This document shows positions 1 to 6,854 of a DNA stretch of 10,644 nucleotides, piece by piece. The first letter of the stretch is position 1. Every line of letters starts with the position of its first letter. The translations under genes and the position numbers were made by a program. Source of the stretch: JBKJZO01 sp046715235 (GTDB taxonomy: Bacteria; Actinomycetota; Actinomycetes; BP-191); assembly GCA_046715235.1 (NCBI GenBank), contig JBKJZO010000082.1:1-10644 (forward strand), written 5' to 3'. The notes below the pieces were generated by a model. It made no database searches, was not told the origin of the DNA, and saw only the letters and a list, made by a program, of their open reading frames with translations.

Positions 1-1
1 C

Positions 2-493
2 GACACGATCCGGGCCAACCTGCTCTTCGCCCGGCCTGACGCGACCGAGCAGCAGCTCATCGACGCCTGCCGGGCGGCCCAGATCTGGGAGCTGGTCTCG
101 TCACTGCCCGACGGGCTCGACACCGTCGTTGGCGACAGGGGCTACCGGCTCAGCGGCGGCGAAAAGCAGCGGCTCGCGATCGCGCGCCTGTTGCTGAAGG
201 CACCCGACATCGTGATCCTCGACGAAGCCACCGCGCATCTGGACAGCGAGTCCGAGCAGGCGGTTCAGCTGGCGCTCAACACCGCGCTGCAGGGACGGAC
301 GTCGCTGGTCATCGCCCACCGGCTGTCGACGGTCCGCGATGCCGACGTGATCCTCGTCGTTGACGAGGGGCGCATCGTCGAGCGGGGCACGCACGTCGAA
401 CTGCTCGCGGCCGGCGGCCTCTACGCCGAGCTCTACCAGACCCAGTTCGCGCCGCAAGGGCCGGCCGAGCCGGTGCATCTCGTCGAGAGCTGA
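2..493 (+). CDS. ABC exporter, ATP-binding domain (3' part only)
   Basis: This is the C-terminal end of an ABC transporter of the exporter type, in which membrane and ATPase domains usually share one chain. It would hydrolyse ATP on the cytoplasmic side to drive export. The reading frame is open from the window edge, so the start lies outside. Visible in order are the ABC signature LSGGE (in RLSGGEKQR), Walker B with catalytic Glu (IVILDEAT), the D-loop (HLDSES) and the H-loop His (IAHRLST). The Walker A motif and the membrane domain would be upstream. The tail after the H-loop, with DEGRIVERGTH and a short extension ending LVES, is typical of MsbA/MdlB-like half-transporters. The substrate cannot be inferred. 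The gene converges on the minus-strand dehydrogenase with 13 bases between stop codons, and no clear terminator is seen in that gap. Confidence 0.93.
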   Translation, partial: DTIRANLLFARPDATEQQLIDACRAAQIWELVSSLPDGLDTVVGDRGYRLSGGEKQRLAIARLLLKAPDIVILDEATAHLDSESEQAVQLALNTALQGRTSLVIAHRLSTVRDADVILVVDEGRIVERGTHVELLAAGGLYAELYQTQFAPQGPAEPVHLVES

Positions 494-506
494 CAGTGCC
501 TGCTGG

Positions 507-1265
507 TCACAGCGTGCGCAGCGCTCCGCCGTCTACGGCGATGGCCGCGCCGGTGACGTACGACGCGGCGGGCGAGAGCACGAAGGCGGCCACCCGCCCG
601 AACTCCGCAGGGTCGCCGTACCGCCGCAGTGGTATGCCGGCCTCATGGACTCGCCGGGCGGCTGCGGCGTCGCCTGATCGTTCATCGAGGGAAAGCGTCC
701 GGTCGGTCGCGATCCGGCCGGGCATGAGTGCGTTGACCCGCACGCCCGCAGGACCGACTTCGTCGGCGAGCGTCTTCGCAGCCATCGCAAGTCCGGGGCG
801 CAGGCCATTCGAGACCGCCAGTGAAGGGATAGGGGAGCGCGCCGAACTCGACAGGACCATCGCAATCGACCCCCCCGCGCCTACGGACTGCGCCACCGTG
901 CGCGCAATGCGCAGACCGCCGAGGAAGATCGACTCGAAAGCCGCCCGCCAGTCATCGTCGCTGATCTCGAGCACGCTGCCGTAGGGCGGACCGCCGACAC
1001 TGACCAGCGCCCCGTCCAGCCGCCCGAAACGTTCGCGCGCCGCATCGCAGAGCGCGGCGGGCGAGGCTGCGTCCGCCAAGTCGCAGGCGAGCGCTGTGAC
1101 GTGGTCGCGCCCTAGCCGGTCGGCTGCGTCGGCAAGGGTTTGCGGGTTGCGCGCCGCAAGAACGACGTTGCCGCCGTCGGCCACGATGGCCTCAGCCGTC
1201 GCGTATCCCAGGCCACGACTCCCCCCGGTCACGATGTAACACCGTCCGGCGAGTCCGAGGTCCAT
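507..1265 (-). CDS. Atypical short-chain dehydrogenase/reductase (no Tyr-Lys catalytic pair)
   Basis: This 252-residue protein has the fold signatures of the SDR family, which bind NAD(P)(H) and usually reduce or oxidise carbonyls and alcohols. The glycine-rich cofactor motif TGGSRGLG is at residues 13-20, the acidic CDL turn is at 61-63, and the C-terminal AIAVDGG stretch is typical. The usual NNAG is replaced by VSVGGPP (88-94). Where classical SDRs have Ser, then Tyr-x-x-x-Lys, this protein has SSS at 139-141 and then LAVSN (149-153), so Tyr becomes Leu and Lys becomes Asn. A subgroup of FabG-like SDRs with this imperfect tetrad is known, so the change is probably ancestral rather than damage. 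Substrate and even redox activity are uncertain. It starts with ATG 23 bases after the stop of the c-di-GMP gene on the same strand, so the two are probably cotranscribed. Confidence 0.88.
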   Translation of the reverse strand: MDLGLAGRCYIVTGGSRGLGYATAEAIVADGGNVVLAARNPQTLADAADRLGRDHVTALACDLADAASPAALCDAARERFGRLDGALVSVGGPPYGSVLEISDDDWRAAFESIFLGGLRIARTVAQSVGAGGSIAMVLSSSARSPIPSLAVSNGLRPGLAMAAKTLADEVGPAGVRVNALMPGRIATDRTLSLDERSGDAAAARRVHEAGIPLRRYGDPAEFGRVAAFVLSPAASYVTGAAIAVDGGALRTL

Positions 1266-1288
1266 CGCCTACCGCCGCCTGCCGGGCT

Positions 1289-3349
1289 TCACGCAGGGAA
1301 GGCAATCACCGTGGCCATGCTGTCGTCCAGCTCGCCGGCCTCGCGCAGTCGCAGCTGGGCTTCCATCTCCGCGGCCGGCATGGGACGCGCGAAGAAGTAG
1401 CCCTGGCCTAGCTCGCAGCCCAGCGCTTCGAGTTCCCGGGCCTGCCACGGGTGTTCGATGCCCTCAGCCAGTGTCTGCATGCCGAGGGTGCGGCCGAGGC
1501 CGACGATCGCTTGCGCGAATGCCGACACGCCGGCGTCCTCGCCGATGCCGTCGACGAACGGCTTAGCGATCTTGAGGATGTCGATGGGCAGCCGGCGCAA
1601 GTAGTTCAGTGACGAGTAGCCGGTGCCGAAGTCGTCCATCGCGATGCGGACGCCGAGCGCGCGCAGGTCGTTGAGCACTCCGATGGTGAACTCGGAGTCC
1701 TGCAGCATCACGCCCTCGGTGATCTCGAGTATCAGGTTGGAGGGCTGCAGGCCAGAACTCGCGAGCGAGTCGGCCACCATCGACACGAGTCCCGGCTGCT
1801 GGAACTGGACGGGGGAGAGGTTGACGCTCATCGAGATGGGATCGCTGGGGAACGTCGTTTGCCAGTACGCGGCGACCCGGCAGGCTTCCTGGATCACGTA
1901 GCGGCCGATCGAGATGATCAGCCCGGTTTCCTCGGCCAGCGAGATGAACGAGTCGGGATACATCATTCCGCGGCTAGGGCAGTTCCAGCGCACGAGCGCC
2001 TCGGTCGCGACGAGGCGACCGGTTTTGAGGTCGTGGAACGGCTGGTAGTGCACGGAGAAGTCCCCCCGGGCCGCGGCCCGCTGGAGGTCGTTCTTCATCT
2101 CGTGGCGCTGTACCACGGCAATGCGCATGCTGGGTTCGAAGACCTTGAACCGGCCCTTGCCGGCGGCCTTGGCCATGTACATGGCGAGGTCGGCGTTGCG
2201 GAGCAGTTCCTCCGCCGTCGTGACGTCCAGGCTGGTCGCGATCCCGACGCTCGCCCGTACCTGCACCGCTTGTCCGAGGACCACGACCGGCAGGCGAAGA
2301 GCGTGGGTGATGCGGGCCGCGACGCGCGCGGCGTCCTCGGGCCCCGCGATGTTCTCGAGCAGCAGGGCGAACTCGTCGCCGCCGAGTCGCGCGCCGGTGT
2401 CGACGGGTCGCAGGCAGCCGGTGATGCGCTGCCCGACGGCGACCAGCAGCTCGTCGCCGGCGCTGTGGCCCAGGGTGTCGTTGACCATCTTGAAGTCGTC
2501 GAGGTCGACGAACAGTACGGCGCAGATCGGATCGCCTTGAGCGTGTCGGGTGAGCGCGCTCGCGACCCGGTCGCTGAACAGAGACCTGTTCGCCAAACCG
2601 GTCAGCGGATCGTGGTAGGCCTGGTGCTCGAGCTGGCGCTCGAGGTCGCGCAGGTGGGCAAGGGACTGGCCGAGGCGGCCGTTCTCGAGCGCGACGCTGG
2701 CGTGATCGGCGAGTTCGGCGAACAGCGCCAGGTCGGCAGCGGTGAACGCCGTCGCCTTGTCGCCGCCACGACTCACGACGACGACGCCGAACGTGCGGTT
2801 GGCACCTCGCAGCGCCGCGGCCATCGCGTCGCGCACGCCGTTCGCCCGTAGGAACGCTTGCAATTCAGGCTGTTGTGACGTCACCAGCATCGGCGCGGCG
2901 CCGGTGGCGAACTCGTCGATCAGCGGACGTACGGCGTCGGCAGGGACCGGCTCCATCAACGTCACGTGCGCGCCGGCACCGACTGCCGAGCGCAGCAGCG
3001 CCGCGTCGTCGTCCGCCGGCAGCAAGATGATCTCCGCCGTCTGCGCGTCGAACATGGTGCGCGCCTCGGTCAGCAACGCGAGGATCGCCTCGTCAACCTC
3101 GGCAATCTCGTTCAGGATTCGGGTCGAGTCGTATAGGAACGCCAGCTCACCCGCGGCGGTCCGCTCCTCGGCGTGCGTACGCGCGGCCAGTGCCGCCACC
3201 ACACCGGTCAGCAGGAGGATCCACACCGTGGCGGGCCGGTAAACAAGGACGGACGTCACGGTCCCGCCGATACCGCCGAGGATCAGCCAGAAGGCAACCC
3301 GCAGCGGCGGCGTACGCCGCGTGTGCCCCACCTTCGTCCGCTCGCGCAC
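1289..3349 (-). CDS. Membrane GAF-GGDEF-EAL cyclic-di-GMP signalling protein
   Basis: This protein probably makes and/or degrades the second messenger c-di-GMP at the membrane. With the GTG at 3349 it has 686 residues. Two hydrophobic segments (about 18-37 and 40-56) are followed by a GAF-like sensor region (about 75-235). A diguanylate cyclase domain starts at YHDPLTGLANR, with an intact GGDEF at 323-327 and an RxxD inhibitory site (R314, D317) five residues before it. The phosphodiesterase domain has EAL at 450-452, DDFGTGYSSL from 572 and AEGIE, but LKID reads LKIA (593-596), so the Asp is Ala595. The start is a choice. The open frame runs to a TTG at 3571, but the extra N-terminus is Arg/Gly-rich and unlike a folded domain. 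The GTG at 3349 has a G-run 6 bases upstream and sits just before the membrane hairpin. An ATG at 3523 is the main alternative. The SDR gene follows 23 bases downstream. Confidence 0.9.
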   Translation of the reverse strand: MRERTKVGHTRRTPPLRVAFWLILGGIGGTVTSVLVYRPATVWILLLTGVVAALAARTHAEERTAAGELAFLYDSTRILNEIAEVDEAILALLTEARTMFDAQTAEIILLPADDDAALLRSAVGAGAHVTLMEPVPADAVRPLIDEFATGAAPMLVTSQQPELQAFLRANGVRDAMAAALRGANRTFGVVVVSRGGDKATAFTAADLALFAELADHASVALENGRLGQSLAHLRDLERQLEHQAYHDPLTGLANRSLFSDRVASALTRHAQGDPICAVLFVDLDDFKMVNDTLGHSAGDELLVAVGQRITGCLRPVDTGARLGGDEFALLLENIAGPEDAARVAARITHALRLPVVVLGQAVQVRASVGIATSLDVTTAEELLRNADLAMYMAKAAGKGRFKVFEPSMRIAVVQRHEMKNDLQRAAARGDFSVHYQPFHDLKTGRLVATEALVRWNCPSRGMMYPDSFISLAEETGLIISIGRYVIQEACRVAAYWQTTFPSDPISMSVNLSPVQFQQPGLVSMVADSLASSGLQPSNLILEITEGVMLQDSEFTIGVLNDLRALGVRIAMDDFGTGYSSLNYLRRLPIDILKIAKPFVDGIGEDAGVSAFAQAIVGLGRTLGMQTLAEGIEHPWQARELEALGCELGQGYFFARPMPAAEMEAQLRLREAGELDDSMATVIAFPA

Positions 3350-3625
3350 TCGTGCCCCCAGTCGGCCCCCGGCCAAGCCTGATCCAATACGTGCAGTAAT
3401 CGGACTGTGACAGTGCGTGCCAAAGCGCGCATCGCCCGCACGGCGCAACTTTCGATTGGGCCGGATACCAGCCTGGGCAGTGCCGCTGCGCCAGGCGGAT
3501 GTCCCATTTGGGCGGGAATGCATGTACCTATGCTTAGTTGCGCAGTAATCGGCTTCCACCGTTCGGACCAACTGGCGCTGCGCCGACTGGTCGGCCAGTG
3601 CTTCGGCGCGACGAGGTGGAGCGGT
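3350..3625. other. Gene-free spacer upstream of the c-di-GMP gene
   Basis: No reading frame here has protein-like composition; the longer open frames on both strands are Arg/Ser/Pro-rich or antisense to better candidates. It presumably carries the promoter of the minus-strand c-di-GMP gene. Two small structures are visible. One is a perfect 11-base inverted repeat ACTGTGACAGT at 3404-3414, about 55 bases before the GTG start, where an operator could lie. The other is an 11-base direct repeat GCAGTAATCGG at 3393-3403 and 3542-3552. Neither matches a regulator site I can name. No c-di-GMP riboswitch core was recognised. Confidence 0.5.
3566..3592 (-). terminator. Possible imperfect hairpin after the broken gene
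   Basis: GACCA (3566-3570) pairs with TGGTC (3588-3592), and inside it GGCG (3574-3577) pairs with CGCC (3581-3584) around a three-base loop, with a mismatched 3x3 step between. It lies 34 bases past the stop of the frameshifted minus-strand gene. A competing stem, ACTGG/CCAGT (3586-3599), overlaps it. There is no following T-tract in the transcript direction, so a classical intrinsic terminator is doubtful. Confidence 0.22.
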
Positions 3626-4006
3626 CTATCCGACGACTATCGGGTCGGGTACAGGCGTCAGCAACTCCGCCAACGGAGTTCCCTTGGGCTTGCCCTTCTC
3701 GTCGTTGCCTCCCGGCCAGCGCGGGAACGTCACGATCTCGTTGTCGTCGATTGCTCCGAGGAAGGCGCCAGCAAGGAGGACTCGCCAGGCGGCCTTGTTC
3801 TGCTCGCGGACGCCCGATTCGGCGTTTGCGATCAGGTCTTGCCGGCTGCAACGTCCGCCACGTCACGGCTCGTTTGCTTGTCGACCTGCACGTCCAGGTA
3901 CACATCGGAGACCCAGGCACCGGGGTCGTCGAAGGGCAATATCTTGACGCCGGACGGGAGCTGTCAGCTCAGAGCTTCCTTCGCGCTTCAGTTTGGTCGT
4001 GGGCAT
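3626..4006 (-). pseudogene. Unrecognised ~126-codon gene with two compensating frameshifts
   Basis: Three minus-strand segments read as ordinary protein but in two frames. Segment one starts at ATG 4006 (MPTTKLKREGSSEL). Segment two, shifted by one base (about 3963-3835), includes KILPFDDPGAWVSDVYLDVQ and ends at a TGA after VADVAAGKT. Segment three, back in the first frame (about 3840-3626), includes AWRVLLAGAFLGAIDDNE and IVTFPRWPGGND and ends at TAG with TPVPDPIVVG. One extra base near 3965 and one missing base near 3838 would explain the pattern. The repaired length is exactly 127 codons with the stop. Uninterrupted frames across this stretch have much poorer composition. I do not recognise the family. 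No signal peptide or membrane segment is evident, and the sequence is mixed charged/hydrophobic like a small soluble protein. It lies 129 bases downstream of the DUF5995 gene on the same strand. Sequencing error at both sites is the main alternative to true decay. Confidence 0.6.
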
Positions 4007-4135
4007 CACCTCGCGGGCGGACCGGAACAGCGGATCTGACGTTGAGCCGACGTCGCTCGGTTCACCGGTCGCCCCGCCGCGGCGTTGCTGGCGTTGGCGA
4101 TCCTGTTGCGCGCTGAGTGGCTGCCGGGGGACGAG

Positions 4136-4894
4136 TCAGTCCGCGAGCGAGACGCCGAATCCGTATCGTGCGAGGCGGACGATCACCTGACCGGGCGCCC
4201 GAAGATCGGCTACGCGGGCGGCGGACAGGCGCTCGAGTTCTCCGATGCGTACGGCGAGCGCATCCGGTCCCGTCCGCCGCGCCGCACTCAGGAGCAGCGC
4301 GTTACGCCACACCTTCGCCCGCGCCTCGGCGAGGAAACGCTTGGTGCCCAAGCGGTTGAACGGTGTCATCAGGTGGTCGAGCAGTGTGCGATCACCTGGC
4401 TCCTCCACCGCTTTGAGCCGCCCGTCCTCTGCCGCGACGCGGCTGGCGAGGATCGCGTCGATCCGCGTGTGGTCGGTGTTGCGACGCGCGACCAGCGCCG
4501 CGTCGGCGAACTCGTCGTCGGTGATGACTTCCAGCAAGGACAGTGGCAGGTCGAGGTTGACGTGCGCGTTCATGCCGAGCAGGACATGACGCAACGGCGG
4601 CAGCCTGGGTCCCTGAGTTGCGGCGAACGCGACCTGCCAGGGAGAGCTCGGCTGCTCGCCGTCGTTCCACTGCGCCAGCGCTTGCAGATACAGGTCGGCG
4701 AAGGCGACGTCCCAGTGCTCGACCCAATCGACGTCAGCGAAGTGCCCTCGCAGGACCTCGTCGCGGACGGCGTACGTCGTGCGCAGGTAGGTGGCCAGGA
4801 AGAAGCGCTTGGGGTCGCGCTGCTCCTCGAGCGGGGCGAGCATGCTTTCCATCAGGGCGGTCAGTTCGTCGAAGCTGCGCGGTCGATCGGTCAC
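4136..4894 (-). CDS. DUF5995 family protein
   Basis: This 252-residue, probably cytoplasmic protein resembles the actinobacterial DUF5995 family, whose function is unknown. The most telling stretch is LGMNAHVNLDLPLSL (106-120), the family's conserved Asn-Ala-His-x-Asn-x-Asp-Leu-Pro element. Also fitting are the N-terminal FFLATYLRTTYAVRDEV (31-47) and WVEHWDVAFADLYLQAL. It looks all-helical, with no signal peptide or membrane segment. The frame is open to a GTG at 4924, but the GTG at 4894 is chosen because AAGGAG (4900-4905) lies 5 bases upstream of it. The gene diverges from the VWA cluster across a 135-base spacer, so a shared regulatory region is possible. The conserved His and Asn suggest a metal or catalytic site, but that is inference. 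Confidence 0.8.
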   Translation of the reverse strand: MTDRPRSFDELTALMESMLAPLEEQRDPKRFFLATYLRTTYAVRDEVLRGHFADVDWVEHWDVAFADLYLQALAQWNDGEQPSSPWQVAFAATQGPRLPPLRHVLLGMNAHVNLDLPLSLLEVITDDEFADAALVARRNTDHTRIDAILASRVAAEDGRLKAVEEPGDRTLLDHLMTPFNRLGTKRFLAEARAKVWRNALLLSAARRTGPDALAVRIGELERLSAARVADLRAPGQVIVRLARYGFGVSLAD

Positions 4895-5029
4895 GCTCTC
4901 TCCTTGATCGCGGGGCTCAGGCACGCTAGCGCGCCGCGGTTCGTTCCGGCAGTGGGGCGCAGGTCATAGGCTTTGACCCCGCGGCGCGGATTTTCCGGGC
5001 CGCTCACGTGCAGAGAGGCGGCTGGCCGG
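4895..5029. promoter_or_regulatory. Divergent spacer between DUF5995 and the VWA-Psp cluster
   Basis: By layout, this 135-base gap must hold start signals for both divergent units. The minus-strand Shine-Dalgarno AAGGAG (4900-4905) and a plus-strand GAGAGG (5013-5018), 11 bases before ATG 5030, are visible. A TAGGCT at 4967-4972 fits a loose actinobacterial -10 (TAnnnT) for the plus strand, but I see no good -35 at the right distance. No clear operator palindrome was recognised. Confidence 0.4.
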
Positions 5030-6841
5030 ATGCCGCGCCGTACCCGCAATCCGCTGCCGATCGTTCTCGCGGCGATTGCCGCCCTCGTGCTCGTCCTCGG
5101 CGTGCGCAGTCTGGTCACCGGCGACAAGAAGCCGGCAACCCCGAACGGCACGTCGTCTTCACAGGCAGCGTCCGAGCCACCCAATCCGCAGGGCTGCACC
5201 GTGGTCTCGTTCGCCGCGTCGTCGGAGAAAGCGGCGCTGCTCACTCAGATGGCGGCCGATTACGCCGCGACCAACCCCGAAGTCGAGAGCAACTGCGTCC
5301 GGATCAATGTCTTCAGCAAGGCCTCCGGCGGAGGCATGGACGCGCTCGCCCGTGGCTGGCAGGCCGCCGACGGCCCGCGCCCCGATGTGTGGTCGCCGGC
5401 GTCGAGTTCGTGGGCGGTCTTGCTGAAGCAGCGCGCCAAGCAGGCCGATCTCGTCCCGGCAGAGCTGCCCAAGATCGCGCAGACGCCGCTGGTGATCGCG
5501 ATGCCGCGGCCGATGGCCGAAAAGCTCGGCTGGCCGGGCAAGGCGCTTGGCTGGGCCGACATCATCGCGCTGAGCAAGGACCCGAAGGGCTGGGGCAGCT
5601 ACGACCAGCCGCTCTGGGGAGCCTTCCGGCTGGGCAAGACCAACCCCAACTTCTCGACCTCAGGACTCAACGCGACGATCGGCACCTACTTCGCCGCGAC
5701 CGGACTCTCGAGCGACCTCACCGCGGCCAACGTCACCGACCCGAAGACGCTGGCCTACGTCAAGGACGTCGAGTCGAGCGTCGTGCACTACGGCGACACG
5801 ACCCTGACGTTCCTGTCGAACATGCAGAAAGCCGACGACAAGGGCCAGGGCCTTACCTACATCTCGGCCGTCACGGTTGAGGAGAAGTCGGTCTGGGACT
5901 ACAACAAGGGCAATCCGACGGGTGACCCGAAGACGCTCGGCAAGCACAAGCCGCCGAAGACGCCGCTCGTCGCGATCTACCCCAAAGAAGGCACGCTCAT
6001 CTCCGACAACCCGTACGTCGTGCTCAACGCCGACTGGGTGACCGAGGCGAAGAAGAAGGCTGCCGCTGACTTCCTGAAGTTCCTGCAGCAGCCCACGCAG
6101 CAGGCGGTCTTCCAGAAGTTCGCGTTCCGCGACTTCGCCGGCAAGCCCGGCGGCGAGATCACCGAAGCGCAGGGGATGCTGGCAGCCGAACCCAAGCTGA
6201 CGATCACGCCGCCGGCGCCGGCAGTGCTCGATCTCGTGCAGAAGTCGTGGGACGCCAACCGGAAGAAGGCCCGCGTCATCATGGTCATCGACGTCTCCGG
6301 CTCCATGGGCGACGACGCGGGTGGTAAGTCGAAGCTGGAACTGGCGCAGGTCGCGGCCAGCAAGGCGTTGTCGCAGTTCTCGCCCGACGACGAACTCTCG
6401 CTCTGGGTCTTCTCGACCCGGCTCAACGGCGAGATCCCGTACGTCGAGCTGGTGCCGAGAAAGTCACTGCGCGCCGGCATCGGCGAGTTCCGCAAGACCA
6501 TCGAATCGCTGACCCCGAACGGTGGCACCGGCCTGTATGCGACGACGCGGGCGGCAGTGGCGGCGGCGCGCCAGCAGTACGCGCCTGACCGCATCAATGC
6601 CGTGATCGTGCTGACCGACGGCAAGAACGAGCACGCCGACAACGATCTCGACGGCCTGGTCAGCTCGCTCGAGTCCGAGGATGAGGCGCAGGCGATCCGC
6701 GTCTTCCCGATCGCGTACGGCGACGGCGCGTCGATCGACGTACTGCGCCGGATTGCCGACGCGTCGCGCGGGGCGGCGTACGACGCCAAGGACCCGGCAA
6801 GCATCGACAAGGTCTTCACCGAGGTCGTGTCGAACTTCTGA
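5030..6841 (+). CDS. Membrane-anchored substrate-binding protein fused to a VWA domain
   Basis: This 603-residue protein would sit outside the membrane on an N-terminal anchor (hydrophobic about 8-28, after MPRRTRNP). There is no lipobox Cys at the end of the hydrophobic stretch. After a Ser/Pro/Thr-rich linker, residues about 55-375 look like an extracellular solute-binding domain (TVVSFAASSEKAALLTQMAA near the start, and SDNPYVVLNADWV near the end). Residues about 412-603 form a von Willebrand A domain with a complete metal-ion-dependent adhesion site: DVSGSM with D421, S423 and S425, then T500 and D530 (in LTDGKNE). The only two cysteines, C56 and C89, could form a disulfide. The ligand is unknown. 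The open frame reaches a TTG at 4973, but ATG 5030 places the basic residues right before the anchor and has a GAGAGG upstream. It leads a run of five close genes including pspA, where a VWA partner is a recurrent theme. Confidence 0.88.
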   Translation: MPRRTRNPLPIVLAAIAALVLVLGVRSLVTGDKKPATPNGTSSSQAASEPPNPQGCTVVSFAASSEKAALLTQMAADYAATNPEVESNCVRINVFSKASGGGMDALARGWQAADGPRPDVWSPASSSWAVLLKQRAKQADLVPAELPKIAQTPLVIAMPRPMAEKLGWPGKALGWADIIALSKDPKGWGSYDQPLWGAFRLGKTNPNFSTSGLNATIGTYFAATGLSSDLTAANVTDPKTLAYVKDVESSVVHYGDTTLTFLSNMQKADDKGQGLTYISAVTVEEKSVWDYNKGNPTGDPKTLGKHKPPKTPLVAIYPKEGTLISDNPYVVLNADWVTEAKKKAAADFLKFLQQPTQQAVFQKFAFRDFAGKPGGEITEAQGMLAAEPKLTITPPAPAVLDLVQKSWDANRKKARVIMVIDVSGSMGDDAGGKSKLELAQVAASKALSQFSPDDELSLWVFSTRLNGEIPYVELVPRKSLRAGIGEFRKTIESLTPNGGTGLYATTRAAVAAARQQYAPDRINAVIVLTDGKNEHADNDLDGLVSSLESEDEAQAIRVFPIAYGDGASIDVLRRIADASRGAAYDAKDPASIDKVFTEVVSNF

Positions 6842-6854
6842 TGGTGCCGCGCGG

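Noticed and set aside
494..506. Terminator between the converging ABC and SDR genes
   Set aside because: The 13-base gap holds no stem-loop or T-tract; any termination signal would lie within the genes.
3350..3571. N-terminal extension of the c-di-GMP protein to a TTG at 3571
   Set aside because: The extra residues are Arg/Gly-rich without domain character and the start is a rare TTG without a good ribosome site. The GTG at 3349 fits better.
3350..3625. c-di-GMP riboswitch upstream of the GGDEF-EAL gene
   Set aside because: Looked for because of the gene's function, but no conserved riboswitch core sequence was seen on the minus strand.
3407..4039. A 210-codon plus-strand open frame
   Set aside because: It is antisense to the three segments of the broken minus-strand gene, which have far more protein-like composition; it has no recognisable motif.
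4895..4924. Upstream GTG start for the DUF5995 gene
   Set aside because: The extra ten codons include the strong AAGGAG ribosome site that serves the GTG at 4894.
4973..5029. TTG start at 4973 for the VWA fusion
   Set aside because: It would put a Gly/Arg/Pro-rich 19-residue stretch ahead of a well-formed basic-plus-hydrophobic anchor; ATG 5030 is preceded by GAGAGG.
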